The translations under genes were made by a program, and so were the position numbers. Below are positions 43,169 through 52,836 of a stretch of 64,000 bases of DNA, piece by piece. The stretch is from Candidatus Thorarchaeota archaeon (GTDB taxonomy: Archaea; Asgardarchaeota; Thorarchaeia; Thorarchaeales; Thorarchaeaceae): assembly GCA_019057475.1 (NCBI GenBank), contig DXJO01000046.1, positions 91,908-155,907 of the forward strand, in the 5' to 3' direction. The notes beneath the pieces were generated by a model. That model saw only the letters and a list, made by a program, of their open reading frames with translations. It did no database searches and was not told where the DNA came from. Each line of letters starts with the position of its first letter. The stretch's first letter is position 1.

Positions 43169-44383
43169 ATGTCAGAAAAAATATACGGATTAAATACAGT
43201 CCTAGTTCTTGCAGTGGTTTTCATTATCGTCGGTGCTGGCATCGGCTACGGTGTGAGTTGGGCAGTTGGCCCGGGCGCCGTATCGCCCACAGATTTGGGG
43301 ACTTTGAAGGCGGGTTTCATCTACGTTGGTCCTATTGGAGACTTTGGATGGAGTCACGCTCACGACCAAGGTCGACAATTTGTGGACGATAGATACGATT
43401 GGCTCGAAACAGTGTATCTCGAGTCCGTCCCTTTGGACCAAACAGGAAACAGGATTGACTACCTAATCAACGAACAGGGATGCGATGTTGTCTTCACGAC
43501 GTCGTATGGCTATATGGATGCAACAATCGAGGCTGGAGGCGATCATCCCGATAAGATGTTCTTCCACTGTTCTGGATATAAGAGAGCAGCAAACGTTGGC
43601 ACATACTTTGCGGATTTCTATCAGCTCTACTACCTAAATGGCCTGATGGCTGGAGCGCTAACCAAGAGCGGGAAGATAGGCTATGTGGCTGCGTTCCCGA
43701 TACCTGAGCTGATCCGGCACATCAACGCATTCGAGTTGGGCGCCCAGGAAGTGAACTCCTCGGTCACATGCGAAGTTAAGTGGCTTTTGACCGAATGGTA
43801 CGACCCAGTTGCAGCAAGAACCGCTGCAGAATCCCTCATAGCCGCGGGCTGCGATATGTTGGCGTTCACTGAGGACTCGCCTACGGTCCTTCAAGTTGCA
43901 GAAGAGAATGAAGGTGTATATGCATTCAGTCACTACTCACCCATGCAGAGCTACGCGCCAACTAGCTGCATCAGCGGTCAGCTGGCAGACTGGGGTGTTA
44001 TGTACGAGGACATTCTCCAGAAGATATACCTAGGTCAGTACGACAACACCAACCTCGCCGACGTTGACTATCTCTGGTTGATGAAGGAAGGCGGAGTCGA
44101 GCTTGGTGGTTTGTTCGATGTGCCCATCAACACTCTATTCATTGACGACCTGGACGCTATCAATGTCACAGACCCCATATTGGGAGAACTGAGCGTCTAT
44201 GATCTCGTGATGAAGAGAATAGACCAGATGACGGACATCAATGTCGTATTTGAGCCCTTCACGGGACCCATCTATGATCAAGCGGACATGCTTATGATAG
44301 AAGCAGGAGAACGGGCAACAACGTTCGAGCTTCTTACCATAACGTGGTTTGTCAAAGGAGTAATAGGAGATCCAACCCCATAG
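43169..44383 (+). CDS. BMP-family (PnrA-like) nucleoside-binding protein
   Basis: A 404-aa extracellular binding protein: N-terminal membrane segment (VLVLAVVFIIVGAGIGYGVSW), then GFIYVGPIGDFGWSHAHDQG, the hallmark first strand and loop of PnrA/BMP proteins (ligand ring stacks and ribose contacts in GDFGWS), FTTSYGYMDATIEAG and YQLYYLNGLMAGALTKSGKIGYV. These proteins deliver purine nucleosides. ATG 43169 is fixed by GGAGG eight bases upstream. First gene of a four-gene ABC transporter unit. An orphan fragment of a similar gene lies at 20319. Confidence 0.92.
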   Translation: MSEKIYGLNTVLVLAVVFIIVGAGIGYGVSWAVGPGAVSPTDLGTLKAGFIYVGPIGDFGWSHAHDQGRQFVDDRYDWLETVYLESVPLDQTGNRIDYLINEQGCDVVFTTSYGYMDATIEAGGDHPDKMFFHCSGYKRAANVGTYFADFYQLYYLNGLMAGALTKSGKIGYVAAFPIPELIRHINAFELGAQEVNSSVTCEVKWLLTEWYDPVAARTAAESLIAAGCDMLAFTEDSPTVLQVAEENEGVYAFSHYSPMQSYAPTSCISGQLADWGVMYEDILQKIYLGQYDNTNLADVDYLWLMKEGGVELGGLFDVPINTLFIDDLDAINVTDPILGELSVYDLVMKRIDQMTDINVVFEPFTGPIYDQADMLMIEAGERATTFELLTITWFVKGVIGDPTP

Positions 44384-44482
44384 GGACGGATTCTCCACTC
44401 TCTTTTTTTTATCCGAAAAGGCTATGATGTGGTTATCCTACGTAACGTCATAGTGGTCACCTTGAACTCCCAGAGTCCGGAC

Positions 44483-46069
44483 ATGGTAACAGTCCTAAAA
44501 ATGCAGAACATATGCAAGAGCTTCGTCGGCGAAGGCGGGGGGGAGATTAGAGCGAATGATAATATCACGTTCACTCTAAAGAGAGGTGAAGTTCATGCAC
44601 TCCTCGGCGAAAACGGGGCGGGTAAGTCAACACTTGTGATGAATCTCTGCAGGGAACCCGATAGTGGCACAGTAATTCTAAACGGAGAAAAAGTGGAACT
44701 TCATTCGCCGCGTGATGCTCTCAAACATGGAATTGGAATCGCGTACCAAGATCTATCCAGAACGCTGGTTGAAAGGCACACCATCGCGGAGAACATTCTG
44801 AGCCTTGCCACAGGGTTTCTCCTGTCACCAAGTGCAATTGAGGAAGCAATTAGAGAGGCACTAGTCGAGTATGACTTGGGTGAACTTGACCCTCAGATGA
44901 GTATCTGGAAGCTCTCGGGCGGAGAGAAGCAACGCGTTGAGATACTGAAAGCATTGATCACGAATCCAGACATCCTAATACTGGACGAACCAACATCGAT
45001 GCAAACTCCTCTGGAAGTCGAGAGATTGTTCTCTTTGATAGAAACCCTGAAAGCTCAAGGAAAGAGCGTTGTCATCATAACTCACCATCTTGGAGAGGCC
45101 ATCCGTATCAGTAATAGAATTACGGTACTGAGAGGTGGGAAAGTGGTCGACACCCTTGATGAGGTGCGTGTAGAAGCTATGAAAAAGGAGCCTGAAAAAG
45201 GCGCTCGTGAACTGGCTCAGCTGATGGTAGGGAGGGAGGTGCTCTATGACCTTGAAAGAAAAGGGTTGCAGGAAGGCCCCATCGTATTGGCAACGCAGGA
45301 CTTGCGTGTCAATAATGACATGGGCGTTCAAGTTGTTAATTCTGTGAGCTTCAAGGTTCGAGGGAATCAGATACTCGGAATTGCTGGCGTTGCAGGGAAT
45401 GGACAGAGGGAACTTGTAGAGAGCATCGTACACTGGCGCGAAGCAACGGGTGGCAACATACACCTTCACGGAGAAGTTATCACCAACAAACCAATCAAGG
45501 AGATCAGGGATCGGGGTGTGTCATTCGTCCCGGAGAATCGCAAGAAGGCGCTTATTCTGAACATGTCCGTCAGAGCGAATCTAATGATCAGCTACTACGC
45601 TGACACTCCAGGATTGTTCGTGGACCGCGAGGCAATGATTAAAAAAACTGACGGGCTAATCAAGCGATTCTCAATTGAAACCCCAAGCCCTTTGGCTCCT
45701 GTGCGCAGTCTATCTGGTGGCAATAGACAGAAAGTGGTCGTGGCTCGCGAGTTGTCGCGACAGCCGCCCAAGGGCGAGCAGCTATTGCTTATCGCAGAGA
45801 ATCCAACGTTTGGCTTGGATGTGGCCACTACCCAGTTTGTTCGACAAGAGCTTCTCAAGATGAGAACAGCCGGAGCTGCAGTACTCCTAGTTTCCAGTGA
45901 CTTGACGGAAATAATGACGCTCAGTGACATGATTGCAGTCATGTACAAGGGAAAAATTATTGGAGTTCTCGACGCAAGTTCTGCTACACGTGAATCTGTG
46001 GGTCTACTGATGGGAGGTGTGGTTGGCGAAACCAGCAACGTAGGAGAGGATGAACTGATTGAAGCTTAG
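44483..46069 (+). CDS. Nucleoside ABC transporter ATPase (double domain)
   Basis: A 528-aa fusion of two ATPase domains as in RbsA/NupA-type importers. Domain 1: Walker A GENGAGKST, signature LSGGEKQRVE, Walker B ILILDEPTS. Domain 2: degenerate Walker A GVAGNGQREL, signature SGGNRQKVVVA and ENPTFGLD in place of the usual DEP motif. It energises the two permeases that follow. Start ATG 44483 because MVTVLKMQNICKSF is where the fold begins; the frame extends 18 codons upstream without support. Confidence 0.93.
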   Translation: MVTVLKMQNICKSFVGEGGGEIRANDNITFTLKRGEVHALLGENGAGKSTLVMNLCREPDSGTVILNGEKVELHSPRDALKHGIGIAYQDLSRTLVERHTIAENILSLATGFLLSPSAIEEAIREALVEYDLGELDPQMSIWKLSGGEKQRVEILKALITNPDILILDEPTSMQTPLEVERLFSLIETLKAQGKSVVIITHHLGEAIRISNRITVLRGGKVVDTLDEVRVEAMKKEPEKGARELAQLMVGREVLYDLERKGLQEGPIVLATQDLRVNNDMGVQVVNSVSFKVRGNQILGIAGVAGNGQRELVESIVHWREATGGNIHLHGEVITNKPIKEIRDRGVSFVPENRKKALILNMSVRANLMISYYADTPGLFVDREAMIKKTDGLIKRFSIETPSPLAPVRSLSGGNRQKVVVARELSRQPPKGEQLLLIAENPTFGLDVATTQFVRQELLKMRTAGAAVLLVSSDLTEIMTLSDMIAVMYKGKIIGVLDASSATRESVGLLMGGVVGETSNVGEDELIEA

Positions 46070-47162
46070 GTTCATAGAGATCAAGATGAAGAAACGGGGT
46101 GAAAAGCCGACTTTCATGTTGTCAGTAATCATAAGGCTTCTCTCCTTAGCCATGGGACTAGGGGTCGTCGCAGCGTTATTCCTTCTTCAAGGTGTGAACC
46201 CCTTGCTCCTGTACTTTAACATCTTCAGAGTCGCTTTCTTCACACAGTACGGTTTGGCAGAAACCCTATCACGGATGATACCGCTTCTCTGTATCGGAAT
46301 CGGACTTTCTGTGCCCTTCAGAGCAAAGATTGACAACATAGGTGCTGAGGGCCAATTCCTTGTAGGGGCAATCGCCGCGGCAGGGGTTGCATTTTCATTT
46401 CCTGACTTGCCGGCGGTACTGCTAATACCCCTCATGTTTGCAGCAGGTTTTGCATTGGGTGCTCTGTGGGCAATCCCAGTAGCCATCTTCCGTGTAATGG
46501 GCAAATTCAAAGGCGCGGATGTTGTTCTAAGTTTCTTGATGGTTTTTCCGGCCTACCTTCTTATTGTGTATCTTGTCAATGGACCTTGGAAAGATCCTGA
46601 AGGTTGGGGCTTCACACAGTCCCCACTATTTCCTGTAAATTCTCAAATCTGGCAACTGCCAGGAACACGCATTCATTTGACGATACTCCTGGTACTCGCC
46701 CTGACATTCTTGATTCATTATTATCTGGTTAGAACGAAGGAGGGGATTCCTGAAACAAAATTGGGCTATGAAATCAACGTAGTAGGTGAGAACCCTGAGG
46801 CAGGAGCAGCAGCAGGAATCAACTTCCTGAAAATCGCCTTAATTACAATGATCATTTCAGGGGGGATGGCAGGCCTTGCGGGAGTTGGTGAAGTTGCTGG
46901 GAACCTCTTGCGGCTCCGTCCCGAAATATCGACAGGGCTTGGCTTTACGGGCATTGTTGTTGCTTGGCTTGGAGGGCTCAATCCTCTTGGAATCATATTG
47001 AGCTCCCTGTTCTTTGCAGGACTCTTGGCAGGAGGAGTTGAGATACAGATGGCGGGCTTGCCGGTTACTGTAATAGATTTGTTCAATGGTTCAATCCTTT
47101 TCTTTGTGCTTCTGGCGGAGTTCTTTATGAGATTCAAAATCGAATGGAGGATATTGAAATGA
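46059..47162 (+). CDS. Nucleoside ABC transporter permease 1
   Basis: A 367-aa permease of the BPD_transp_2 family with about nine to ten helices. Diagnostic is LCIGIGLSVPFRAKIDNIGAEGQFLVGAIAAAG, the coupling region of BMP-type sugar/nucleoside permeases, and VVAWLGGLNPLGIILSSLFFAGLL. TTG start with GGAGAGGA at -9, overlapping the ATPase gene by 11 bases; an ATG nine codons later (46086) is an alternative. Works as a heterodimer with the next gene. Confidence 0.9.
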   Translation: MKLRFIEIKMKKRGEKPTFMLSVIIRLLSLAMGLGVVAALFLLQGVNPLLLYFNIFRVAFFTQYGLAETLSRMIPLLCIGIGLSVPFRAKIDNIGAEGQFLVGAIAAAGVAFSFPDLPAVLLIPLMFAAGFALGALWAIPVAIFRVMGKFKGADVVLSFLMVFPAYLLIVYLVNGPWKDPEGWGFTQSPLFPVNSQIWQLPGTRIHLTILLVLALTFLIHYYLVRTKEGIPETKLGYEINVVGENPEAGAAAGINFLKIALITMIISGGMAGLAGVGEVAGNLLRLRPEISTGLGFTGIVVAWLGGLNPLGIILSSLFFAGLLAGGVEIQMAGLPVTVIDLFNGSILFFVLLAEFFMRFKIEWRILK

Positions 47163-48079
47163 GTATCGTGTTGATCGGTTCGTCCATTGTGACTGCGGCG
47201 ACATTCTTTCTGATACCTACGCTCGGAGAGATTCTTACTGAGCGTTCAGGCATACTAAACTTGGGCGTTGAAGGGATGGTAATCTCTAGTGCTGCTGCAG
47301 CATTCGCAGTAACCTACTTGACCGGCAATGCCATGATAGGCGTTCTTGCAGGAATGGCAGTAGGCGGCATCTTGGCACTTATACATGCAATACTATCAAT
47401 TACATTCAATCGTAACCAAGTTGTATCGGGCATCTCCCTCACGGTTTTTGGCACTGGGCTCAGCGGATTATTGGGCCGCGATTTCGTGGGAAGAACGATT
47501 GCAGCACTGCAACCCATCCCGATACTAGGACTGAGTGACATTCCATTCTTTGGTCCTGTATTCTTCAACAAGGACATCTTGGTATATGCATCGTTCATCC
47601 TAGTGCCGGTTCTCTGGTTCATTCTATTCAGAACTCGCATAGGAATCGTGATTCGTACGGTCGGCGAAAATCCTGCCGCAGCATACACGCAAGGAATCAA
47701 TGTCATTCTCGTTCGATATCTTTGTGTAATACTGGGAGGCATGCTATGTGGACTTGGAGGAGCATACATGACTGTTGCATGGATGCCAGCCTGGACAGAG
47801 GGAATGACGGGCGGGAGAGGATGGATTGTGATAGCGCTGACCGTCGTAGCACTATGGCATCCCATAACCGCCTTCTTGGGAGCCTACCTCTTTGGCATGT
47901 TTCATGTGCTTCAGTTCTCGTTCCAGCTTTCCGGTATCCCTGTCGCCTTCATCAACATGCTACCGTATCTTTCAACCATTGCTTTTCTATTGGCTTGGGG
48001 AATCCTGCTCAATAAACAGAAAGTGAAGAGGATAATAGGCGCGCCTTCAGCTCTCTGTGTCCCGTTTGAGAAAGGCTAG
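47159..48079 (+). CDS. Nucleoside ABC transporter permease 2
   Basis: A 306-aa permease of the same family: LTERSGILNLGVEGMVISSA corresponds to the NIGAEGQ region of permease 1. About nine helices. The ATG at 47159 has GGAGG at -8 and overlaps the stop codon of permease 1 by four bases (ATGA), so translation is coupled. A second in-frame ATG 15 bases earlier is less likely. Completes a BMP-type importer. Confidence 0.92.
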   Translation: MSIVLIGSSIVTAATFFLIPTLGEILTERSGILNLGVEGMVISSAAAAFAVTYLTGNAMIGVLAGMAVGGILALIHAILSITFNRNQVVSGISLTVFGTGLSGLLGRDFVGRTIAALQPIPILGLSDIPFFGPVFFNKDILVYASFILVPVLWFILFRTRIGIVIRTVGENPAAAYTQGINVILVRYLCVILGGMLCGLGGAYMTVAWMPAWTEGMTGGRGWIVIALTVVALWHPITAFLGAYLFGMFHVLQFSFQLSGIPVAFINMLPYLSTIAFLLAWGILLNKQKVKRIIGAPSALCVPFEKG

Positions 48080-48194
48080 TATGCAAGAGGGCTGGTCCCT
48101 CGATCTCCATCGCTCATTCGGTTCCCAGTACACTGATTAGCAGGCGTCACACAGGAGATTCCAGCAATAAGTCGTTGCTGGAGTGTGAGTGGGA

Positions 48195-48503
48195 ATGCAC
48201 AGCAAGAATGCAAAAGTCGCCATCATAGTGTTTATTTTTCTTGTGTGGATTGCGTAACCAATGTTCATGGCTATTGCGGAAAGCAACCTCCCACATGAAA
48301 CGCATGCTCAACTAACAGGGCAGGATGCAGTCAATGATACTACTGCTTTCAATATCCATGGCACCTATCACTGTTGTCTGGCATTGATAGCGCTCTCACT
48401 GAAGAAGAGAAGAGAGCATTTGTTCGACTATCTTGAAGACTCGGCTGCTTCTCTGGCTACATCCAACGGAGGTTTAACCTCTTCAGGAATGGGCGATGTG
48501 TAG
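48195..48503 (+). pseudogene. Possible secreted-protein gene broken by a stop in its signal peptide
   Basis: ATG 48195 opens a frame MHSKNAKVAIIVFIFLVWIA that looks like a signal peptide, but TAA follows at 48255-48257. The frame resumes as PMFMAIAESNLPHETHAQL and runs into the end of the M20 gene on the other strand. No homologue recognised. Otherwise the 48080-48427 gap shows no gene. It may be chance. Confidence 0.3.
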
Positions 48504-49867
48504 ACTCTATCACCTTTTCGCTCCTTGAATTCGTCACGCACTTTCTTTAACAGCTCTGGCTTAGTGAGAAGGTCAAGAGCAGTGCCTGCGATTGTCTTAG
48601 CCGCGAATATGAGGGCCTTGTGACCAATACTCATTCCATTCGACGCCACACTCTGCCAAGAATGCGCCGGAACTCCAATCGCATTTGTTGCTGTTGTGAA
48701 TTCCATCGTGGGTGTCACCCAGCTGACATCTGCAACATCTGTTGAGCCGGGCCATACAATTCCTTCGTCCCAAGAATCAGGAATTGATTGATCTAGGAGA
48801 ATGTCCATCAGTTTCTCCCAGCCAGGGCGTTTCGTCTGCCTCAACCCAGCCATCTTGTCCTCTCTTGGAATTGTCTTTGATATCTCCCTTGCGAACTTCA
48901 TCTCATCCTTCGTATATTTAGGCGTCCCGATTTCCTTCATGTTGGTTGTGACTATGTCACTTAGTGTCTTATTCGGGAGTACATTGTAGCTGCCTTCCAA
49001 GAACTCAACATCATGAGTCGTGCGAGCCATCAAATCCGCACCATCTGCGATTCTCAAGAGCCATTCGTAAAGTTTCTCGACTTGATCGCGCTCAGGAGCC
49101 CGAACGTAATACCATACTCGGGCATACGGTGGAACGACGTTAGGCTGTTGCCCCCCTTTCTCAATAACGTAGTGAATGCGTGCCTCTTGAACGATGTGTT
49201 CCCGCATGAAGTTCGCGCCGATATTCATTAGCTCCACGGCATCCAATGCGCTTCGACCGCGGTCTGGGGAAGCAGCGGCGTGTGAAGCAACTCCATGGAA
49301 GTGGAACTTCATTGAGTTCACAGCCAGGCAGCTTCCAACACCCGCCGAGTTGAACCATCCCGGATGATGACTCAGAGCAACATCCACATCATCGAAGAAT
49401 CCGTCCCGGACCATGAACACCTTCCCACTGTAATTCTCCTCAGCTGGACAGCCAAAGAACCTGATAGTCCCTCCAATGCTGTTCTTTTGCATCACGACTC
49501 TGACTGCAATGGCGGCAGCCAGCCCTGAAGTTCCGTGGATGTTGTGTCCACAGCCATGCCCTGGCGCACCCTCCACAAGTGGCTCCTTGTGGGGTATTGC
49601 CTTCTGCGATAGTCCGGGAAGCGCATCGTACTCGCCCATGATACTTATGATGGGATGTCCGCTTCCATAGGTCGCCACAAACGCTGTCGGCATACCCGCA
49701 ATCCCACGTTCCACGACAAACCCATTTTCTTCTAGTGTATCGGCAAGTAGCGCTGAAGACTTGAACTCTCGGAGACCAAGCTCAGCGAACTCCCAGATTT
49801 TGTCGCTCATCTCTACAACGTGCGACTCGAATCCTGATATCCAATTCCATGCATCATCTTTACTCAA
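48428..49867 (-). CDS. M20D amidohydrolase (AbgB-like)
   Basis: A 479-aa di-metal amidohydrolase of the M20D/AbgB type: IISIMGEYDALPGLSQ, GHGCGHNIHGTSGLAAAIAV, FFGCPAEENYSGKVFM and ALSHHPGW hold the metal ligands, and GVASHAAASPDRGRSALD is the dimerisation domain motif. AbgB cleaves p-aminobenzoyl-glutamate; relatives cleave acyl- or aminoacyl-amides. The long C-terminal part TDVADVSWVTP is typical. TTG start, GGAG upstream. It shares a divergent intergenic region with the secreted nucleotidase, but a functional link is unproven. Confidence 0.9.
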   Translation of the reverse strand: MSKDDAWNWISGFESHVVEMSDKIWEFAELGLREFKSSALLADTLEENGFVVERGIAGMPTAFVATYGSGHPIISIMGEYDALPGLSQKAIPHKEPLVEGAPGHGCGHNIHGTSGLAAAIAVRVVMQKNSIGGTIRFFGCPAEENYSGKVFMVRDGFFDDVDVALSHHPGWFNSAGVGSCLAVNSMKFHFHGVASHAAASPDRGRSALDAVELMNIGANFMREHIVQEARIHYVIEKGGQQPNVVPPYARVWYYVRAPERDQVEKLYEWLLRIADGADLMARTTHDVEFLEGSYNVLPNKTLSDIVTTNMKEIGTPKYTKDEMKFAREISKTIPREDKMAGLRQTKRPGWEKLMDILLDQSIPDSWDEGIVWPGSTDVADVSWVTPTMEFTTATNAIGVPAHSWQSVASNGMSIGHKALIFAAKTIAGTALDLLTKPELLKKVRDEFKERKGDRVYTSPIPEEVKPPLDVAREAAESSR

Positions 49868-49901
49868 GATGTTTTACTCCGTGATTCATTCAATTGGGAA
49901 A

Positions 49902-49941
49902 GCGGGGTTATATGTACTAGGAATGCGGGGTTATATGTACT
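49902..49941 (+). promoter_or_regulatory. Duplicated TATA-like promoter
   Basis: GCGGGGTTATATGTACT occurs twice, at 49902-49918 and 49925-49941, 23 bases apart. The TTATATG core of the second copy is about 40 bases from the GTG start of the nucleotidase. This looks like a duplicated TATA/BRE region giving two transcription starts or a site for a protein spanning two helical turns. Confidence 0.55.
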
Positions 49942-49974
49942 CACAGAGTTCGAGTGCTTGGAGGAACATGCACA

Positions 49975-51732
49975 GTGCGCTGGACAGTTCTAGTTCTGGC
50001 TTGTCTGATAGTGGTATGTGGCACTATACCAGGGATTCCAGCTCAATCTATTATCAGCCAAGAAGAAACAATAGACATCATTGTGGCGTATACGCATGAC
50101 ATTCATGGTCATCTCTACCCAAAGTGGTCCAGTGGTAGTTGTAGTGAGGGAATGGCACGGCTCTCTACGAAAGTTCAACAACTCCGAGCCGTTCGACCAG
50201 TCCTGTTGCTTGATTGTGGAGACATCCTTAGCGGGGGAGCCACAAACGATCACAACGATGGAATACCCATGATCGAGGTCATGAACAGTATCGGCTATGA
50301 CGCCATGGCTCTTGATAATCACGAGTTTGACCAAGGTTTCACAACACTGAGTGGAATGATCCAAGCGGCTAATTTCGATGTGCTAAGTGCGAATACTGAA
50401 TGGCCGGGCACACCTCAGGCTGCCGATTATTCCATTGAAGAGATCGCGGGCTATCAAATCGGTATCATCGGCCTCACGCTTTCATTCTGGTATGCACCTG
50501 ATGATGTTGTGTTCGCCGACTTGGCTGAATCCGCGTCGAACGCTGTTTCAGAGCTTGAAACTCAGGGAGTCAACTTCATCATAATTCTTGGCTGTGTCTG
50601 GTCAGGTCTTGCAAATAGTGTTCCCGGGGTTGACCTCATAGTGAAAGGAGGCGGCCCGGAAATGATTGGTGACACTCTTTCACTTCCTTCCGTGGGTTCG
50701 TACGGATCTGCATTGGGCGTTCTCAATCTCACCATCAACATATCACAAGGCACCATTGAAGCGTACTCTTTCTCCAGTCACGGACTTGATTCGACACTGG
50801 AGCCAGATCCAGTGGTTGAAGCCATCATCGATGGTTGGGATGCCCCGCTTTCAGAATATCTTGACACGCCTGTAGGCTACTTTGACACATACTTGAGTAG
50901 TTCAAGTGTTGGCCCAATGTTGGCCAAAGCACTATGGCAACAGACCGGAGCGGATGTTGGCGTGTACAACGCCGGTGGTGTCCGTGAAGGAATCGACAGC
51001 GGGTTCATCACCTATCGGGACCTGTATCACGTTGAGCCTTTCTTCAACTTCGTGGCCACAATTGATGCTCCCGGCTGGATTGCAGAACAGATTGCAAGTA
51101 GCAACTATCACGCCACCAGTATCACTGCGTTTGAGCCCGATACTATATACACGATTGCTAGTTCCAACTTCTCGATAACAAGCTTTGAGATATCATACAG
51201 GTCAGACCTGAGCAACCGTCAAGATGTGGTCGGAACAAGTGTTGTAGCGGCTTTCGCCACCCACTTATCTGAAGCGTTCCCGGTTGAGATACGCGATTTG
51301 CAAGATGCGTTGAGCGAAACGAAAGATGTCATCAGTTCACTGCCTGATGAAGCACTTACAGGCGGAATCCCTTCGGACCTCAGAGCCAGCATGAACAACG
51401 AGCTCACATCAGCACAGATTTCTCTTAGCGAAGATGATGATACGGATGCAGTTTCCCATGTTCGTACTGCTCTCGACCTCGTGTCAGACCACGTGGTCAC
51501 TTCCTGCCCCAGACGATGGCTCATGATTACGCTCAACTGTATCATATATGGCTTAGAAGATGTCACAAGTCCAACAACACCTTCAGATACAACGTCAACC
51601 ACAACTCCAACCTCGGCGACTACCGAACCAACCACCCCGGCTCTCGGAGAGATTGTGATAGTAATAGTTGCTACACTCACAATCGTCACGCTAAGCGGGA
51701 TAGTCTGGAAGCTAAGAAGAGGAAAAGCATGA
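49975..51732 (+). CDS. Secreted 5'-nucleotidase / metallophosphatase with C-terminal anchor
   Basis: A 585-aa UshA-like enzyme: signal peptide (WTVLVLACLIVVCGTIPGIPAQ), metallophosphatase domain with THDIHGHL (Asp42, His44), LDCGD (Asp83), NHEFD (Asn115, His116), and a 5'-nucleotidase C-terminal domain with VYNAGGVREGID, where the nucleoside binds. It is followed by a helical segment, a Thr/Ser-rich linker (TTTPTSATTEPTTPA) and a C-terminal membrane helix. It removes phosphate from extracellular nucleotides. GTG 49975 chosen with GGAGG about ten bases upstream. Next to the nucleoside importer, it probably feeds it. Confidence 0.9.
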   Translation: MRWTVLVLACLIVVCGTIPGIPAQSIISQEETIDIIVAYTHDIHGHLYPKWSSGSCSEGMARLSTKVQQLRAVRPVLLLDCGDILSGGATNDHNDGIPMIEVMNSIGYDAMALDNHEFDQGFTTLSGMIQAANFDVLSANTEWPGTPQAADYSIEEIAGYQIGIIGLTLSFWYAPDDVVFADLAESASNAVSELETQGVNFIIILGCVWSGLANSVPGVDLIVKGGGPEMIGDTLSLPSVGSYGSALGVLNLTINISQGTIEAYSFSSHGLDSTLEPDPVVEAIIDGWDAPLSEYLDTPVGYFDTYLSSSSVGPMLAKALWQQTGADVGVYNAGGVREGIDSGFITYRDLYHVEPFFNFVATIDAPGWIAEQIASSNYHATSITAFEPDTIYTIASSNFSITSFEISYRSDLSNRQDVVGTSVVAAFATHLSEAFPVEIRDLQDALSETKDVISSLPDEALTGGIPSDLRASMNNELTSAQISLSEDDDTDAVSHVRTALDLVSDHVVTSCPRRWLMITLNCIIYGLEDVTSPTTPSDTTSTTTPTSATTEPTTPALGEIVIVIVATLTIVTLSGIVWKLRRGKA

Positions 51733-51764
51733 AGTAGTACGCTACAAGACTAACATCCCATATA

Positions 51765-51995
51765 CTACTCCACTGCAGTTAGTGCATCTCTAAGATTCAC
51801 GATGAAGCCAACCTTATCGTCTGCGATTCTTTTCTTGAACTCTCTCCAAGCTGCGGAGCAGTTCTTGTACTCCACACCCACCAACTCATGGATTCGCCTA
51901 TCGAACTCTCGCTTGTTCTCGGTCGTGACTTCCACTCCAATCTCTGTGAAGAGATGCTTGATGTGCCTGAAATAACATGTCAAATGAGTCACCAA
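51765..51995 (-). CDS. Conserved small archaeal protein, unknown function
   Basis: A 76-aa protein with LTCYFRHIKHLFTEIGVEVT, then REFDRRIHELVGVEYKNCSAAWREFKKRI. The Cys-Tyr-Phe-Arg-His opening and the VGVEYKNC segment look like a conserved archaeal family of small helical proteins, but I do not know a function. Start uncertain among GTG/TTG codons at 51986-51995. Downstream of the membrane protein at 52018 in the reverse direction. Confidence 0.6.
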   Translation of the reverse strand: MVTHLTCYFRHIKHLFTEIGVEVTTENKREFDRRIHELVGVEYKNCSAAWREFKKRIADDKVGFIVNLRDALTAVE

Positions 51996-52017
51996 TCATA
52001 GTATGGAATGGAAGAGG

Positions 52018-52836
52018 CTAAACCCCTTTCCACTTAAAATCGACTAATCGCGGTTTTTCTTTGAAGCTCATGGGGTTATCAGGATTGAAGGATGGTTCAT
52101 TAGTGATCAGTCTAGCTATGTTCTCATCACCTGTTTCGAATGCCCTTCTGAATTGCATCTCCAGAATCGGACTGTACAAGATAAGGGGAATGAAAATCGC
52201 AATCATCACCAGTCTGAATGGCCATAGATTATATGTGAAAGAGGCGTCGAAGAGGATTTGATACAGTTTGAATGAAATCTCAACAATTCCCCAAGCAAAA
52301 CCAAGACCCATACTACCTTGTCGCAGGTGCTTGAGTTGCTTGAAGAGCCTGAATGTCCGCCCCATCCACTCATCATATTGATCCTGTCCGAGGGAGTGAT
52401 TCAGAACTCCACCCCTTCTGAATGTCAGTACCGATATCTTTCCCATGAATTCGAGGTTCTCTCTTTCCATGATAATGCGTGTCCGATATCGTTTCTTGGC
52501 GAACCCTCCCAATGTCACGATGGAGAATATGATTATCGTAATTGTCCAGACCGTTGCTAGGAGTGCCATCATTACGGCGAGTATGATTAGGCAAAGACCA
52601 GCACCCTCGCCAGACCCAATGTCACCACAACCGCCTAAGTCTACATGAATCTCTGGCATCACAATAATGTGGCCGGTCTCTTTCGTGTGGACGGTCTTCT
52701 TTTCTGGCTTGACACCGGTGATGTTCTCAAGTTCCCTCTCGACCGAGCTGCCTGAAACTCCGTAGGCAAGTATCGTTAGAACCTCATTATCTGACTCTTT
52801 CTCTTTGGGACTCAATGTCTTTATCACCTCTACCAC
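52018..52836 (-). CDS. Membrane protein of unknown function
   Basis: A 272-aa protein. The first 65 residues form a soluble domain (ILAYGVSGSSVERELENITG), then a Gly-rich stretch GGCGDIGSGEGAGLCL and a membrane hairpin (CLIILAVMMALLATVWTITI and IFSIVTLGG), a basic loop, and two further helices at about 180-235. The GxGxG-rich segment is unusual directly before a helix. No family recognised. Start at 52836 gives MVEVIKTLSPKEKES. Confidence 0.65.
   Translation of the reverse strand: MVEVIKTLSPKEKESDNEVLTILAYGVSGSSVERELENITGVKPEKKTVHTKETGHIIVMPEIHVDLGGCGDIGSGEGAGLCLIILAVMMALLATVWTITIIIFSIVTLGGFAKKRYRTRIIMERENLEFMGKISVLTFRRGGVLNHSLGQDQYDEWMGRTFRLFKQLKHLRQGSMGLGFAWGIVEISFKLYQILFDASFTYNLWPFRLVMIAIFIPLILYSPILEMQFRRAFETGDENIARLITNEPSFNPDNPMSFKEKPRLVDFKWKGV

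Noticed and set aside
49902..49941. Short direct repeats considered as a CRISPR array.
   Set aside because: Only two units of 17 bases with a 6-base gap, and the unit contains a TATA-like box.
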